Origin: Paralithodes platypus
Lineage: Eukaryota > Arthropoda > Malacostraca > Decapoda > Lithodidae
Assembly: GCA_032716605.1 (NCBI GenBank)
Contig: CM064560.1
Span: forward strand, 11,623,083 to 11,687,082
Length of the DNA stretch: 64,000 bases
Direction of reading: 5' to 3'
Under the pieces are notes generated by a model. That model searched no databases. It had not been told where the DNA came from and saw nothing but the letters and a program-made list of their open reading frames with translations. The position numbers and the translations under genes were made by a program. Of the stretch, positions 36,401 to 49,149 are shown one piece after another; position 1 is the first letter of the stretch; the number at the start of each line of letters is the position of its first letter.

Positions 36401-37080
36401 TGGATTCTGTTGAGGGTTGGGGATAGGGTCTGGAGTCACAATATCATTAGCTTGCTATATGAGGTCTGACCGGTTTGGAAGTCATAGTATTGACATAGGG
36501 GTACACTGTACCGGCTATGGTACACCAGGTACTCGTTATATTAATAGTGGATTGTGTTGAGGGTTGTGGATAGGGCCTGGAGCCACAATATCATTAGCTT
36601 GCTATGTGAGGTCTGACCGGTATGGAGGTCACAATATTGATATAGGGGTACACTGTACCGGCTATGGTACACCAGGTACTCGTTATATTAATAGTGGATT
36701 GTGTTGAGGGTTGTGGATAGGGCCTGGAGCCACAATATCATTAGCTTGCTATATGAGGTCTGACCGGTATGTAGGTCACAATATTGATATAGGGGTACAC
36801 TGTACCGGCTATGGTACACCAGGTACTCGTTATATTAATAGTGGATTCTGTTGAGAGTTGGGGATAGCTTCTGGAGCCACAATATCATTAGCTTGATATA
36901 TGAGGTCTGACTGGTATGTAGGTCACAATATTGACATAGGGGTACACTGTACCTACTATGGTACACCAGGTACTCATTCTAATAATAGTGGATTGTGTTG
37001 AGGGTTGTGGATAGGGTCTGGAACCACAATATCATTGGCTTGCTATATGAGGTCTGACCGGTATGTAGGTCACAATATTG
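33441..37080 (+). repeat. Satellite higher-order unit B
   Basis: Directly follows unit A and repeats its monomer order, including the GAGAGTTGGGGATAGCTTC variant (33021 and 36848) and the TACTCA...CTAATAATAG variant (about 33134 and 36971). An extra 7 bp near 35031 and monomer indels distinguish it from A. Confidence 0.8.
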
Positions 37081-40000
37081 ACAGAGGGGTACACTGTACC
37101 GGCTTTGGTACACCATGTACTCCTTATATTAATAGTGGATTCTGTTGAGGGTTGGGGATAGGGTCTGGAGCCACAATATCATTAGCTTGCTATATGAGGT
37201 CTGACTGGTTTGTAGGTCACAATATTGACATAGAGGTACACTGTACCGGGTATGGTACACCAGATACTTGTTATATTAATAGTGGATTGTGTTAAGGGTT
37301 GGGGATAGGGTCTGGATCCACAATATCATTAGCTTGCTATATGAGGTCTGACCGGTATGGAGGTCACAGTATTGACATAGGGGTACACTGTACCGGCTAT
37401 GGTACACCAGGTACTCATTATATTAATAGAGGATTGTGTTGTGGGTTGGGGAGAGGGCCTGGAGTCATAATATCATTGGCTTGCTATTCGAGGTCTGACC
37501 GGTATGGAGGTCACAATATTGAAATAGGGGTACACTGTACCGGCTATGGTACACCAGGTACTCGTTATATTAATAGTGGATTCTGTTGAGGGTTGGGGAT
37601 AGGGTCTGGAGCCACAATATCATTAGCTTGATATATGAGGTCCGACCGATATGGAGGTCACAATATTGACATAGGGATTCACTGTACCGGCTATGGTACA
37701 CTAGGTACACGTTATATTAATAGTGGATTGTGTTGAGGGTTGTGGATAGCGTCTGGAGCCACAATATCATTAGCTTGCTATATGAAGTCTGACCGGTATG
37801 GAGGTCACAATATTGACATTGGGGTACACTGTACCGGCTACGGTACAAGAGGTACACGTTATATTAATAGTGGAGAGTGTTGAGGGTTGTGGAAAGGGAG
37901 TGGAGCCAAAATATAATTAGCTTGCTATGTGAGGTCTGACCGGTATGTAGGTCACAATATTGACATAGGGGTACACTGTACCGGCTATGGTACACCAGGT
38001 ACTCCTTATATTAATAGTGGGGTGTGTTGAGGGTTGTGGATAGGGAGTGGAGCTAAAATATCATTAGCTTGCTATGTGAGGTCTGACCGGTATGGAGGTG
38101 ACAATATTGACATAGGGGTACACTGTACCGGCTATGGTACACCAGGTACCCGTTATATTAATAGTGGATTGTGTTGAGGGTTGTGGATAGGGTCGGGAGC
38201 CACAATATAATTAGCTTCCTATATGAAGTCTGACCGGTATCGAGGTCACAATATTGACATAGGGGTACACTGTACCGTCTAGGGTACAACAGGTACTCGT
38301 TATATTAATAGTGGATTGTGTTGAGGGTTGTGGATAGGGAGTGGAGCCACAATATCATTAGCTTGCTATGTGAGGTCTGACCGGTATGGAGGTGACAATA
38401 TTGACAGAGGGGTACACTGTACCGGCTATGGTACACCAGGTACACGTTATATTAATAGTGGATTGTATTGAGGGTTGTGGATAGGGTCTGGAGCCACAAT
38501 ATAATCAGCTTGCTATATGAAGTCTGACCGGTATGGAGGTCACAATATTGACATAGGGGTACACTGTACCGGCTATGGTACACCAGGTATTCGTTATAAT
38601 AATAGTGGATTGTGTTGAGGGTTGTGGTTAGGTCCTGGAGGTACAATATCATTAGCTGGCTCTGTGAGGTTTGACCGGTATGGAGGTCACAATAGTAACA
38701 TAGGGGTACACTGTACCGGCTATGGTACACCAGGTGCTCGTTCTATTAATAGTGGATTGTCTTGAGGGTTGTGGATAGGGTCTGGAACCACAATATCATT
38801 GGCTCGCTATATGAGGTCTGACCGGTATGTAGGTTACAATATTGACATAGCGGTACACTGTACCGGCTATGGTACACCAGGTACTCGTTATATTAATAGT
38901 GAATTGTGTTGAGGGTTGTGGATAGGGTCTGGAGCCACAATATCATTAGCTTGCTATATGAGGTCTGACCGGTATGAAGGTCACGATATTGATATAGGGG
39001 TACACTGTACCGGCTATGGTACACCAGGTACTCGATATATCAATAGTAGATTGTGTTAAGGGTTGTTGATAGGGACTGGAGCCACAATATAATTAGCTTG
39101 CTATATGAGGTCTGACCGGAATGGAGGTCACAATATTGGCAGAGGGGTACACTGTACCGGTTGTGGTTCACCAGGTACTCGTTGCATTAATAGTGGATTC
39201 TGTTGAGGGTTGTGGATAAGGTCTCGAGCCACAATATCATTAGCTTGCTAAATGAGGTCTGACCGACTATGGTACACCAGGTACACGTCATATTAATAGT
39301 GGATTGTGTTGAGGGTTGTGGATAGGGTCTGGAGCCACAATTTCATTAGCATGCTATATGAGATCTGACCGGTATGGAGGTCACAATATTGACATAGGGG
39401 TACACTGTACCGGCTATGGTACACCAGGTACTCGTTATATTAATAGTGGATTGTGTTGAGGGTTGGGTATTGGGTCTGGAGCCACAATATCACTAGCTTG
39501 CTATATGAGGTCTGACCGGTATGAGGGTCAAAGTATTGACATAAGGGTACACTGTACCGGCTATGGTACACCAGGTACTCGTTATATTAATGGTGGATTG
39601 TGTTGAGGGTTGTGGATAGGGTCTGGAGGAACAATATCATTAGCTTGCTATATGAGGTCTGACCGGTATGGAAGTCAAAATATTGGCATAGGGGTACACT
39701 CTACCGGCTATGGTACACCAGGTACTCGTTATATTAAGAGTGGATTGCGTTGAGGGTTGTGGATAGGGTCTGGAGCCACAATATCATTAGCTTGCTAAAT
39801 GATGTCTGACCGGTATGGAGGTCACAATATTGACATAGGGGTATACTGTACTGGCTATGGTACACCAGGTACTCATTATATTAATAGTGAATTGTGTTGA
39901 GGGATGTGGATAGGGAATGGAGCCACAATATCATTAGCTTTATATATGAGGTCTGACCGGTATGGAGGTTACTATATTGACAAAGGGGTACACCGTACCG

Positions 40001-43000
40001 GCTATGGTACACCAGGTACACGTTATATTAATAGTGGGTTGTGTTGAGGGTTGTGGATAGGGTCTGGAGCCACAATATCATTAGCATGCTATATGAGATC
40101 TGACCTGTATGGAGGTCACAATATTGACATAGGGGTACACTGTACCGGTTATGGTACACCAGGTACTCGTTATATTAATAGTGGATTGTGTTGAGGGTTG
40201 TGGATAGGGTCCGGAACCAAATATCATTGGCCTGCTATATGAGGTCTGAACGGTATGTAGGGCACAATATTGACATAGGGGTACACTGTACCGGCTATGG
40301 TACACCAGGTTCTCGTTGCATTAATAGTGGATTCTGTTGAGGGTTGTGGATAGGGTCTGGAGCCACAATATCATTAGCTTGCTAAATGAGGTCTGACCGG
40401 TATGGAGGTCACAATATTGACATAGGGGTACACTGTACCGGCTATGGTACACCAGGTACTCGTTATATTAATAGTGGGGCGTGTTGAGGGTTGTGGATAG
40501 GGAGTGGGGCTAAAATATCATTAGCTTGCTATTTGAGGTCTGATCGGTAGGGAGGTCACAATATTGACATAGGGGTACACTGTACCGGCTATGATACACC
40601 AAGTACTCATTCTAATAATAGTGGATTGTGTTGAGGGTTGTGAATAGGGTCTGGAACCACAATATCATTGGCTTGCTATATGAGGTTTGACCGGTATGTA
40701 GGTCACAATATTGACAGAGGGGTACACTGTACCGGCTATGGTACACCATGTACTCCTTATATTAATAGTGGATTGTGTTGAGGGTTGGGGATAGGGTCTG
40801 GAGCCACAATATCATTAGCTTGCTATATGAGGTCTGACTCGTATGTAGGTCACAATATTGACATAGAGGTACACTCTACCGGGTATGGTACACCAGGTCT
40901 CGTTATATTAATATTGGATTGTGTTAAGGGTTGGGGATAGGGTCTGGATCCACAATATCATTAGCTTGCTATATGAGGTCTGACCGGTATGGAGGTCACA
41001 GTATTGACATAGGGGTACACTGTACCGGCTATGGTACACCAGGTACTCATATATTAATAGAGGATTGTGTTGGGGGTTGGGGAGAGGGTCTGGAGTCATA
41101 ATATCATTGGCTTGATATTCGAGGTCTGACCGGTATGGAGGTCACAATATTGAAATAGAGGTACACTGTACCGGCTATGGTACACCAGGTACTCGCTATA
41201 TTAAAGAGTGGATTGTGTTGAGGGTTGGGGATAGGGTCTGGAGCCACAATATCATTAGCTTGATATATGAGGTCCGACCGATATGGAGGTCACAATATTG
41301 ACATAGGGGTACACTGTACCGGCTATGGTACACTAGGTACACGTTATATTAATAGTGGATTGTGTTGAGGGTTGTGGATAGGGTCTGGAGCCACATTATT
41401 ATCAGCTTGCTATATGAGGTCTGACCGGTATGGAGGTCACAATATTGACATAGGGGTACACTGTACCGGCTATGCTACACCAGGTACAAGTTATATTAAT
41501 AGTGGATTGTGTTGAGGGTTGTGGATAGGGTCTGGAGCCACAATATCATTAGCTTGCTATATGAAGTCTGACCGGTATGGAGGTCACAATATTGACATTG
41601 GGGTACACTGTACCGGCTATGGAACACCAGGTACTCGTTATATTAATAGTGGAGAGTGGTGAGGGTTGTGGATAGGGAGTGGAGCCAAAATATAATTAGC
41701 TTGCTATGTGAGGTCTGACCGGTACGTAGGTCACAATATTGACATAGGGGTACACTGTACCGGCTATGGTACACCAGGTACTCCTTATATTAATAGTGGG
41801 GTGTGTGGAGGGTTGTGGATAGGGAGTGGAGCTAAAATATAATTAGCTCGCTATGTGAGGTCCGACCGGTATGGAGGTGACAATATTGACATAGGGGTAC
41901 ACTGTACCGGCTATGGTACACCAGGTACACGTTATATTAATAGTGGATTGTATTGAGGGTTGTGGATAGGGTCTGGAGCCACAATATAATTAGCTTGCTA
42001 TATGAAGTCTGACCGGTATGGAGGTCACAATATTGACATAGGGGTACACTGTACCGGCTATGGTACAACAGGTACTCGTTATATTAATAGTGGATTGTGT
42101 TGAGGGTTGTGGATAGGGTCTGGAGCCACAATATCATTGGCTTGCTAGTCGAGGTCTGACCTGTATGGAGGTCACAATATTGACATAGGGGTACACTGTA
42201 CCGGCTATGGTATACCAGGTACTCGTTATAATAACAGTGGATTGTGTTGAGGGTTGTGGTTAGGTCCTGGAAGCACAATATCATTAGCTGGCTCTGTGAG
42301 GTTTGACCGGTATGGAGGTCACAATATTAACATAGGGGTACACTGTACCGGATATGGTACACCAGGTACTCGATATATTAATAGTAGATTGTGTTAAGGG
42401 TTGTTGATAGGGACTGGAGCCACAATATCATTAGCTTGCTATATGAGGTCTGACCGGTATGGAGGTCACAATATTGACAGAGGGGTACACTGTACCGGCT
42501 GTGGTTCACCAGGTACTCGTTGCATTAATAGTGGATTCTGTTGAGGGTTGTGGATAGGGTCTCGAGACACAATATCATTAGCTTGCTAAATGAGGTCTGA
42601 CCGCTATGGAGGTCACAATATTGACATAGGGGCATACTGTACAAGCTCTGGTACACCAGGTACTCGTTATATTATTGAGTGGATTGTGTTGAGGGATGTG
42701 GATAGGGAATGGAGCCACAATATTATTAGCTTTGTATATGAGGTCTGACCGGTATGGAGGTTACAATATTGACAAAGGGGTACACTGTACCTACTATGGT
42801 ACACCAGGTACTCGTTATATTATTGAGTGGATTGTGTTGAGGGATGTGGATAGGGAATGGAGCCACAATATTATTAGCTTTGTATATGAGGTCTGACCGG
42901 TATGGAGGTTACAATATTGACAAAGGGGTACACTGTACCTACTATGGTACACCAGGTACACGTTATATTAATAGTGGATTGTGTTGAGGGTTGTGGATAG

Positions 43001-44900
43001 GGTCTGGAGCCACAATATCATTAGCTTGCTATATGAGATCTGACCGGTATGGAGGTCACAATATTGACATAGGGGTACACTGTACCGGCTATGGTACACT
43101 AGGTATTCGTTATATTAATAGTGGATTGGGTTGAGGGTTGTGGATTGGGTCTGGAACCACAATACCATTGGCTTGCTATATGAGGTCTGACTGGTATGTA
43201 GGTCACAATATTGACATAGGGGTACACTTTACCGGCTATGGTACACCAGGTACTCGTTATATTAATAGTGGATTGTGTTGAGGGTTGGGTATTAGGTCTG
43301 GAGCCACAATATAATTAGCTTGCTATATGAGGTCTGACCGGTATGAGGGTCAAAGTATTGACATAAGGGTACACTGTACCGGCTATGGTACACCAGGTAC
43401 TCGTTATATTAATGGTGGATTGTGTTGAGGGTTGTGGATAGGGTCAGGAGGAACAATATCCTTAGCTTGCTATATGAGGTCTGACCGGTATGGAGGTCAA
43501 AATATTGACATAGGGGTACACTCTACCGGCTATGGTACAGCAGGTACTCGTTATATTAATAGTGGATTGTGTTGAGGGTTGTTGATAGGGACTGGAGCCA
43601 CAATATCATTAGCTTTATAAATGAGGTCTGACCGGTATGGAGGTCACAATATTGACATAGGGGTACACTGTACCGGCTATGGTACACCATGTACTCGTTG
43701 CATTAATAGTGGATTCTGTTGAGGGTTGTGGATAGGGTCTGGAGCCACAATATCATTAGCTTGCTAAATGAGGTCTGACTGGTATGGAGGTCACAATATT
43801 GCCATAGGGGTATATTGTACCGGCTATGGTACACCAGGTACTCGTTATATTAATAGTGAATTGTGTTGAGGGATGTGGATAGGGAATGGAGCCACAATAT
43901 CATTAGCTTTATATATGAGGTCTGACCAGTATGGAGGTTACAATATTGACAAAGGGGTACACTGTACCGGCTATGGTACACCAGGTACACGTTATATTAA
44001 TAGCGGATTGTGTTGAGGGTTGTGGATAGGGTCTGGAGCCACAATATCATTAGCATGCTATATGAGATCTGACCGGTAAGGAGGTCACAATATTGACATA
44101 GGGGTACACTGTACCGGCTATGGTACACCAGGTACTGTTTTATTAATAGTGGATTGTGTTGAGGGTTGTGGATAGGGTCTGGAACCACAATATCATTGGC
44201 TTGCTATATGAGGTCTGAACGGTATGTAGGTCACAATATTGACATAGGGGTACACTGTACCGGCTATGGTACACCAGGTACTCGATACATTAATAGTGGA
44301 TTCTGTTGAGGGTTGTGGAAAGGGTATGGAGCCACAATATCATTAGCTTGCTAAATGAGGTCTGACCGGTATGGAGGTCACAATATTGACATAGGGGTAT
44401 ACTGTACCGGCTATGGTACACCAGGTACTCGTTATATTAATAGTGAACTTTGTTGAGGGATGTGGATAGGGAATGGAGCCACAATATCATTAGCTTTATA
44501 TATGAGGTCTGACCGGTATGGAGGTTACAATATTGACAAAGGAGTACACTGTACCGGCTATGGTACACCAGGTACACGTTATATTAATAGTGGATTGTGT
44601 TGAGGGTTATGAATAGGGTCTGGAGCCACAATATCATTAGCATGCTATATGAGATCTGACCGGTATGGAGGTCACAATATTGACGTAGGGGTACACTGTA
44701 CCGGCTATGGTACACCAGGTACTCGTTATATTAATAGTTTATTGTGTTGAGGGTTGTGGATAGGGTCTGGAACCACAATATTATTGGCTTGCTATATAAG
44801 GTCTGACCGGTATGTAGGTCACAATATTGACATAGGGGTACACTGTACCGGCTATGGTACACCAGGTACTTGTTATATTAATAGTGGATTGTGTTGAGGG
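37081..44900 (+). repeat. Satellite higher-order units C and D, plus 4-monomer repeats
   Basis: Variants of 37226-38730 recur at an offset of about 3632 (38452 and 42084; TCTGGATCCACA at 37311 and 40943). The GGGATGTGG variant at 39901 recurs at 43870, an offset of 3969 (27 x 147), and again at 44458, 588 bp on (4 x 147). One monomer at about 42677-42823 is duplicated back to back. This is a mixture of long and short homogenisation units. Confidence 0.75.
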
Positions 44901-46580
44901 TTGGGTATAGGGTCTGGAGCCACAATATCATTAGCTTGCTATATAAGGTCTGACCGGTATGAGGGTCAAAGTATTGACATAGGGGTACACTGTACCGGCT
45001 ATGGTACACCAGGTACTCGTTATATTAATGGTGGATTGTGTTGAGGGATGTGGATAGGGACTGGAGCCACAATATCATTAGCTTTATATATGAGGTCTGA
45101 CCGGTATGGAGGTCACAATATTTACATAGGGGTACACTGTACCGGCAGTGGTACACTAGGTAATCGTTATATTAATAGTGGATTGTGTTGAGGGTTGTGG
45201 ATAGGGTTTGGAGCCTCAATATCATTAGCTTGCTATATGAGGTCTGACCGGTATGGAGGTCACAATATTGAAATAGGGGTACTCTGTACCAGCTATGGTA
45301 CACCAGGTACTCGTTATATTAATAGTGGATTGTGTTGAGGGTTGTGGATAGGGTCTGGAACCACTATATCATTGGCTTGCTATATGAGATCTGACCGGTA
45401 TGTAGTTCACAATAGGGGTACACTGTACCGGCTATGGTACACCAGGTATTCGTTATATTAGTATTGGATTGTGTTGAGGGTTGTGGATAGGGTCTGGAGC
45501 CACAATATCATTGGCTTGCTATATGAGGTCTGACAGGTATGTAGGTCACAATATTGGCATAGGGGTACACTGTACCGGCTATGGTACACCATGTACTCGT
45601 TATATTAATTTGGATTGTGTTGAAGGTTGTGGATAGGGTCTGGAGCCACAATATCATTAGCTATGTATATGAGGTGTGACCGGTATGGAGGTCACAATAT
45701 TGACATAGGGGTACACTGTACTGGCTATGGTACACCATGTACTCGTTATATTAATAGTGGATTGTGTTGAGGGTTGTGGATAGGGTCTGGAGCCACAATA
45801 TCATTAGCTTGCTATGTGAGGTTTGACCGGTATGGAGGTCACAATATTGACATAGGGGTACACTGTACCGGCTATGGTACACCATGTACTCGTTATATTA
45901 AAAGTGGATTGTGTTGAGGGTTGTTGATAGGGTCTCGAGCCACAATATCATTAGCTTGCTATGTGAGGTTTGACCGGTATGGAGGTCATAATATTGACAT
46001 AGGGGTACACTGTACCGGCTATGGTACACCAGGTACAAGTTATATTAATTTGGATTGTGTTGAAGGTTGTGGATAGGGTCTGAAACCACAATATCATTAG
46101 CTATGTATATGAGGTTTGACCGGTATGGAGGTCACAATATTGACATAGGGGTACACTGTACCGGCTATGGTACACCAGGTACTCGTTATATTAATAGTGT
46201 ATTGTTTTGAGGGTTGTGGATAGGGACTGGAGCCACAATATCATTAGCTTGCCAAATGAGGTCCGCCTGGTATGGAGGTCACAATATAAACCTAGGGGTA
46301 CACTGTACAGGCTATGGTACACCAGGTACTTGTTATATTAATAGTGGATTGTGTTGAGGGTTGTGGATAAGGTCTGGAGCCACAATATCATTAGCTTGCT
46401 ATATGAAGTCTGACTGGTTTGGAGGTCACAATATTGACATAGGGGTACACTGTACCGGCTATGGTACACCAGGTACTCGTTGTATTAATAGTGGATTGTG
46501 TTGAGGGTTCTGGATAGGGTTTGGAGCCACAATATCATTAGCTTGACATATGAGGTCTGACCGGTATGGGTTTCACAATA

Positions 46581-46613
46581 TTGACATAGGGGTACACTGT
46601 ACCCCTATGTCAA
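46581..46613. repeat. Fold-back at the right edge of the satellite
   Basis: TTGACATAGGGGTA (46581-46594), five bases CACTG, then the exact reverse complement TACCCCTATGTCAA (46600-46613). The left arm is ordinary satellite. The right arm is an inverted copy that ends the array. Confidence 0.95.
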
Positions 46614-47040
46614 CTTTTGTGGTTGTTCACGCATTTACGTGAATACAACGTAGTTTTCGTAATGTTGTCATGTTGTATAACTAGAGGTATTTGGAAGGGT
46701 TTGACAACATAGTGGTATACGTTGTAGTAGTTGATGATATTTTTTTGTCTATATACGTCATCCTACAACATTCTGTATTATAGTCCGGCGACCTTTATGG
46801 TCGTTTACGCATTTACGTGAATACAACGTATTCTTCTTAATATTGTTAGGTTGTATATCTTGGCATTTGGAAGGTTATGACAACATTGAAAAATACATTG
46901 TAGTAGTTGGTTAAATTATGGTCTAATTACGTTATTTTTCAACATTATGTGTTATGGTCCTGCGACTTTTGTGATTGTTCATGCATGTACGTGAATACAA
47001 CGTTATTTTCGTAAGTTGTCAAGGTGCGGCTACACTTATG
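46614..47040 (+). repeat. Second, diverged tandem repeat (period about 175 bp)
   Basis: Two full units and a partial third. The GGTTGTTCACGCATTTACG block at 46621 recurs at 46799 and 46973, and each is followed by TGAATACAACGT. Shared internal landmarks include TTTGGAAGG and ACAACATTGAAAAATAC-like segments. No similarity to the 147-bp monomer was noticed. It may be an older satellite or part of an unrecognised transposon. Confidence 0.75.
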
Positions 47041-47866
47041 TATGACGTTGTGACAACGTAAAATTGTTTATTGGGTTAGACATACAAGGGTTGCTGAACT
47101 CATCTTAAGAGCAAGGGTTGATGAACTCTCGTGCCTCACAAGGGTTACTGAATGAGACTGAACTCAGCTGAGCTCAGTAGAGGTTTGGCAAGTATAACTG
47201 AAACCCAGTGACCTGAAGATTAATCCTTCCTGCTTGGTCTTGGTAGAGTCTCTGCGCCTCTTGATGGTGGTCGTTGCGGGTGAGAGGGGCTTTACGCTGG
47301 GGGGTGGAGAGTTTGTAGGCCCTTGATAAGCCAGTCCTTTAGTGGCAAGTAAATTCTTCATCCAGGTTTCAGGAGAGCCGGCAGGTAGGATGCCAACTGC
47401 GCGACTTGGGGGCGGAGCTCTGAAGTCCCTGGCTTCTCATTTTAATTTATCTGTAGTGTAAAGAGAAAACGGGCTGGAGAGAGAGACTTTCTTATTTCCT
47501 TCTGCGTCTCGCTGGATGGCTGTCACATGTGTTGGTGGCGTTGCTGTACCTGTGGTGTTGGTGGAAGTCTCTTGGTCGTTTCTTCCTCCAGATTTCTGCA
47601 TAACCCCATTATATACTGGACATCATGTATTTCAAAAGGGGCTTCTCGGTGTTTAAAGATAATTTGTTTAACATTTGACCACTAGAGTTAATTCCTAAGT
47701 TTGCTAAGTTTACAAGTTATCTGATAGAACATACTGCTGTAGATGCAGGTGTAGCATACATACATACTTATACTTCATTTTGGCAGCATTCCATGCAGTT
47801 CTATTTAGAACTACCTTACTTTCCCGTTTGTTTTAAATTTGAGATTAGGTTGAAGAACCTAATCTC
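47041..47866. other. Unassigned sequence between satellite and cadherin exons
   Basis: Contains three short repeats of the CAAGGGTT(G/A)CTGAA type (47080-47160) and a GC-richer part to about 47600. A hairpin has 11-bp arms (GAGATTAGGTT, 47841-47851 and 47856-47866). No cadherin exon or other coding block was recognised. Confidence 0.4.
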
Positions 47867-47940
47867 ACGTCTTGTTCGGTACTCCCTTTAGTGCAACTCT
47901 TTCCACCATCACAGATGTACAGCTTTTCACCAAATATGTT
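47867..47940 (-). mobile_element. Short RTE LINE fragment
   Basis: The plus-strand sequence from 47873 (GTTCGGTACTCCCTTTAGTG) matches in order the segment at about 51282-51350 of the larger RTE copy, including CACCATCACAGATGTACAG. It is a short scrap of the 3' coding end. Confidence 0.6.
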
Positions 47941-47990
47941 TGAGATATAATGGTGATATTAATGGTAACAACAAATATTTAATATCTAAC

Positions 47991-48156
47991 CTGCTTCTCT
48001 TCCTTCACGATGCTGGTGGTATCTTTGGCCAGTGTGAGAGGCGTGGCGTGGACCACCTCGCTCCTTGTCATGGATTTAACATGCACCGTCACATTGGCCT
48101 GGATGTCCTTCTGTCTCTGTCCCATGTCACTCACTAGGAACTCCAGATCATAACTG
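47991..48156 (-). CDS. Classic cadherin exon 3 (partial gene)
   Basis: 166 bp with a good acceptor (CTTGTTTCAG before 48156) and donor (CAG|GTTAGA, GT at 47990-47989). One base completes the split codon from exon 2, and 55 codons follow. It encodes SYDLEFLVSDMGQ, then ANVTVHVKSMTRSEVVHATP, and ends IVKEEKQ in phase 0. This corresponds to the membrane-proximal non-cadherin segment of arthropod N-cadherin-type proteins, between the last cadherin repeat and the EGF/laminin-G region. The next exon was not found in the 1.4 kb before the satellite, so the gene continues beyond it or is broken. Confidence 0.8.
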
Positions 48157-48384
48157 CTGAAACAAGTGGCTTTCTTGGGAGAACGACATGAAAGTGCACT
48201 GTACAAATGAGCTTAAATTAGGTATGCCAAGTGTAAAAAAAGTGTCTGTAAATAATTATCTTTAGGGGAATATTGTTATTGATAATTTCAACTAAATTAT
48301 GAATAAAAAGGAATACCAAATTGCAAAGTCAAATCAGTAGCAAAATACAAAACTTTTATTTCGTAAATACCCTATTTTTTGTTG

Positions 48385-48387
<3 letters not shown>

Positions 48388-48415
<28 letters not shown>

Positions 48416-48418
48416 CAG

Positions 48419-48469
<51 letters not shown>

Positions 48470-48485
48470 GGTATATACATATATT
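48388..48485. repeat. (TA)n microsatellite
   Basis: Nearly uninterrupted alternating TA, broken by CAG near 48416 and by CCGG near 48470. It lies in an intron of the cadherin gene. Confidence 0.97.
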
Positions 48486-48554
48486 TAAACATTCGGTTAA
48501 ACAGCGTGAATTCAGAAATATAAGGCATCGTTATATCGTTATTCTGAAAAAGGA

Positions 48555-48745
48555 CCTTTGGTGAGAATCATAGACTTTGAATGTGCTCTGTGTAAGGGAC
48601 AACTTGTGTTGAGTGACCCGCCTGATAGTATTAATTTCGGCTGTGTAACGCTGGCAGAAGGGCGGACAAATTTATTCGAATGGTCAATGATATTGGTAGA
48701 GTGTGTGAAAGGAAAAGATAAAGACCAACCATACATACATACAAT
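48555..48745 (+). mobile_element. RTE LINE fragment in cadherin intron
   Basis: Encodes FECALCKGQLVLSDPPDSIN, matching the last Cys pair of the zinc-finger insert of the RTE copies at 51169 and 53419 (FECVVCKGELVLSDDP). Only about 190 bp are recognisable. Confidence 0.7.
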
Positions 48746-49149
48746 GTTTGAAATCAAACTAAAAACTAAGTATTTAGTCAAAATCAAAAGTTTAAAGAAT
48801 TTGACACCTGGAGGGAAAATTGAGTAAAGAGGAATTGGAAGAAGCCAAAAAATAAAAGTATTTTGAGAGTTGAATCGTACTATTATAGGAAGGAGTAATT
48901 ATTATAAATGAGAAAGCAATGCAAGGGAGGAGTGTGATAGGAAGTTTGATTGCAACTGAAACCAAGAACAATATATGAATGCCTCTCTATGGAAGAGATT
49001 TTTACTCCAAATACTTTCGTATGTAATAAGACTTAGGAAACAAATAATGGGATATCAAGATAAATGCTGTGGAAATAATCTATTTTATAGTGGCATTTGG
49101 TTTATCCAAGTGCATATTGGGGTTTGTAAATGATGATAAACTCCCCCAG

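Larger units (their letters stand above)
28268..46600 (+). repeat. 147-bp satellite DNA array, about 125 monomers
   Basis: Uninterrupted head-to-tail array. Counting from one AGGTACTCG to the next gives 147 bp repeatedly (for example 28587 to 28734). Each monomer contains TTAATAGTGGATTGTGTTG, GGGTCTGGAGCCACAATATC, TTAGCTTGCTATATGAGG, TCTGACCGGTATGGAGGTC, and a dyad GGGGTACACTGTACC followed by GGCTATGGTACACC. Because 147 is divisible by three, loss of the TGA in GTGTTGAGG opens frames across monomers, which explains the many short repetitive ORFs. Monomers differ by point changes and a few small indels. A 41-bp deletion lies near 39265. Function is unknown; a centromeric or heterochromatic role is possible but not shown. 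Confidence 0.97.

Noticed and set aside
28373..44188. Many repetitive open frames (for example 30134-30529 and 33324-33614 on the plus strand, 31538-31816 on the minus strand) that could suggest a repeat-protein gene
   Set aside because: The monomer is 147 bp, divisible by three, so frames open wherever the TGA in GTGTTGAGG mutates. Stops recur in most monomers, there is no start context or selection pattern, and both strands show the same effect.
28268..46600. CRISPR-like regular repeats
   Set aside because: Units are contiguous with no unique spacers, and the context is eukaryotic satellite.
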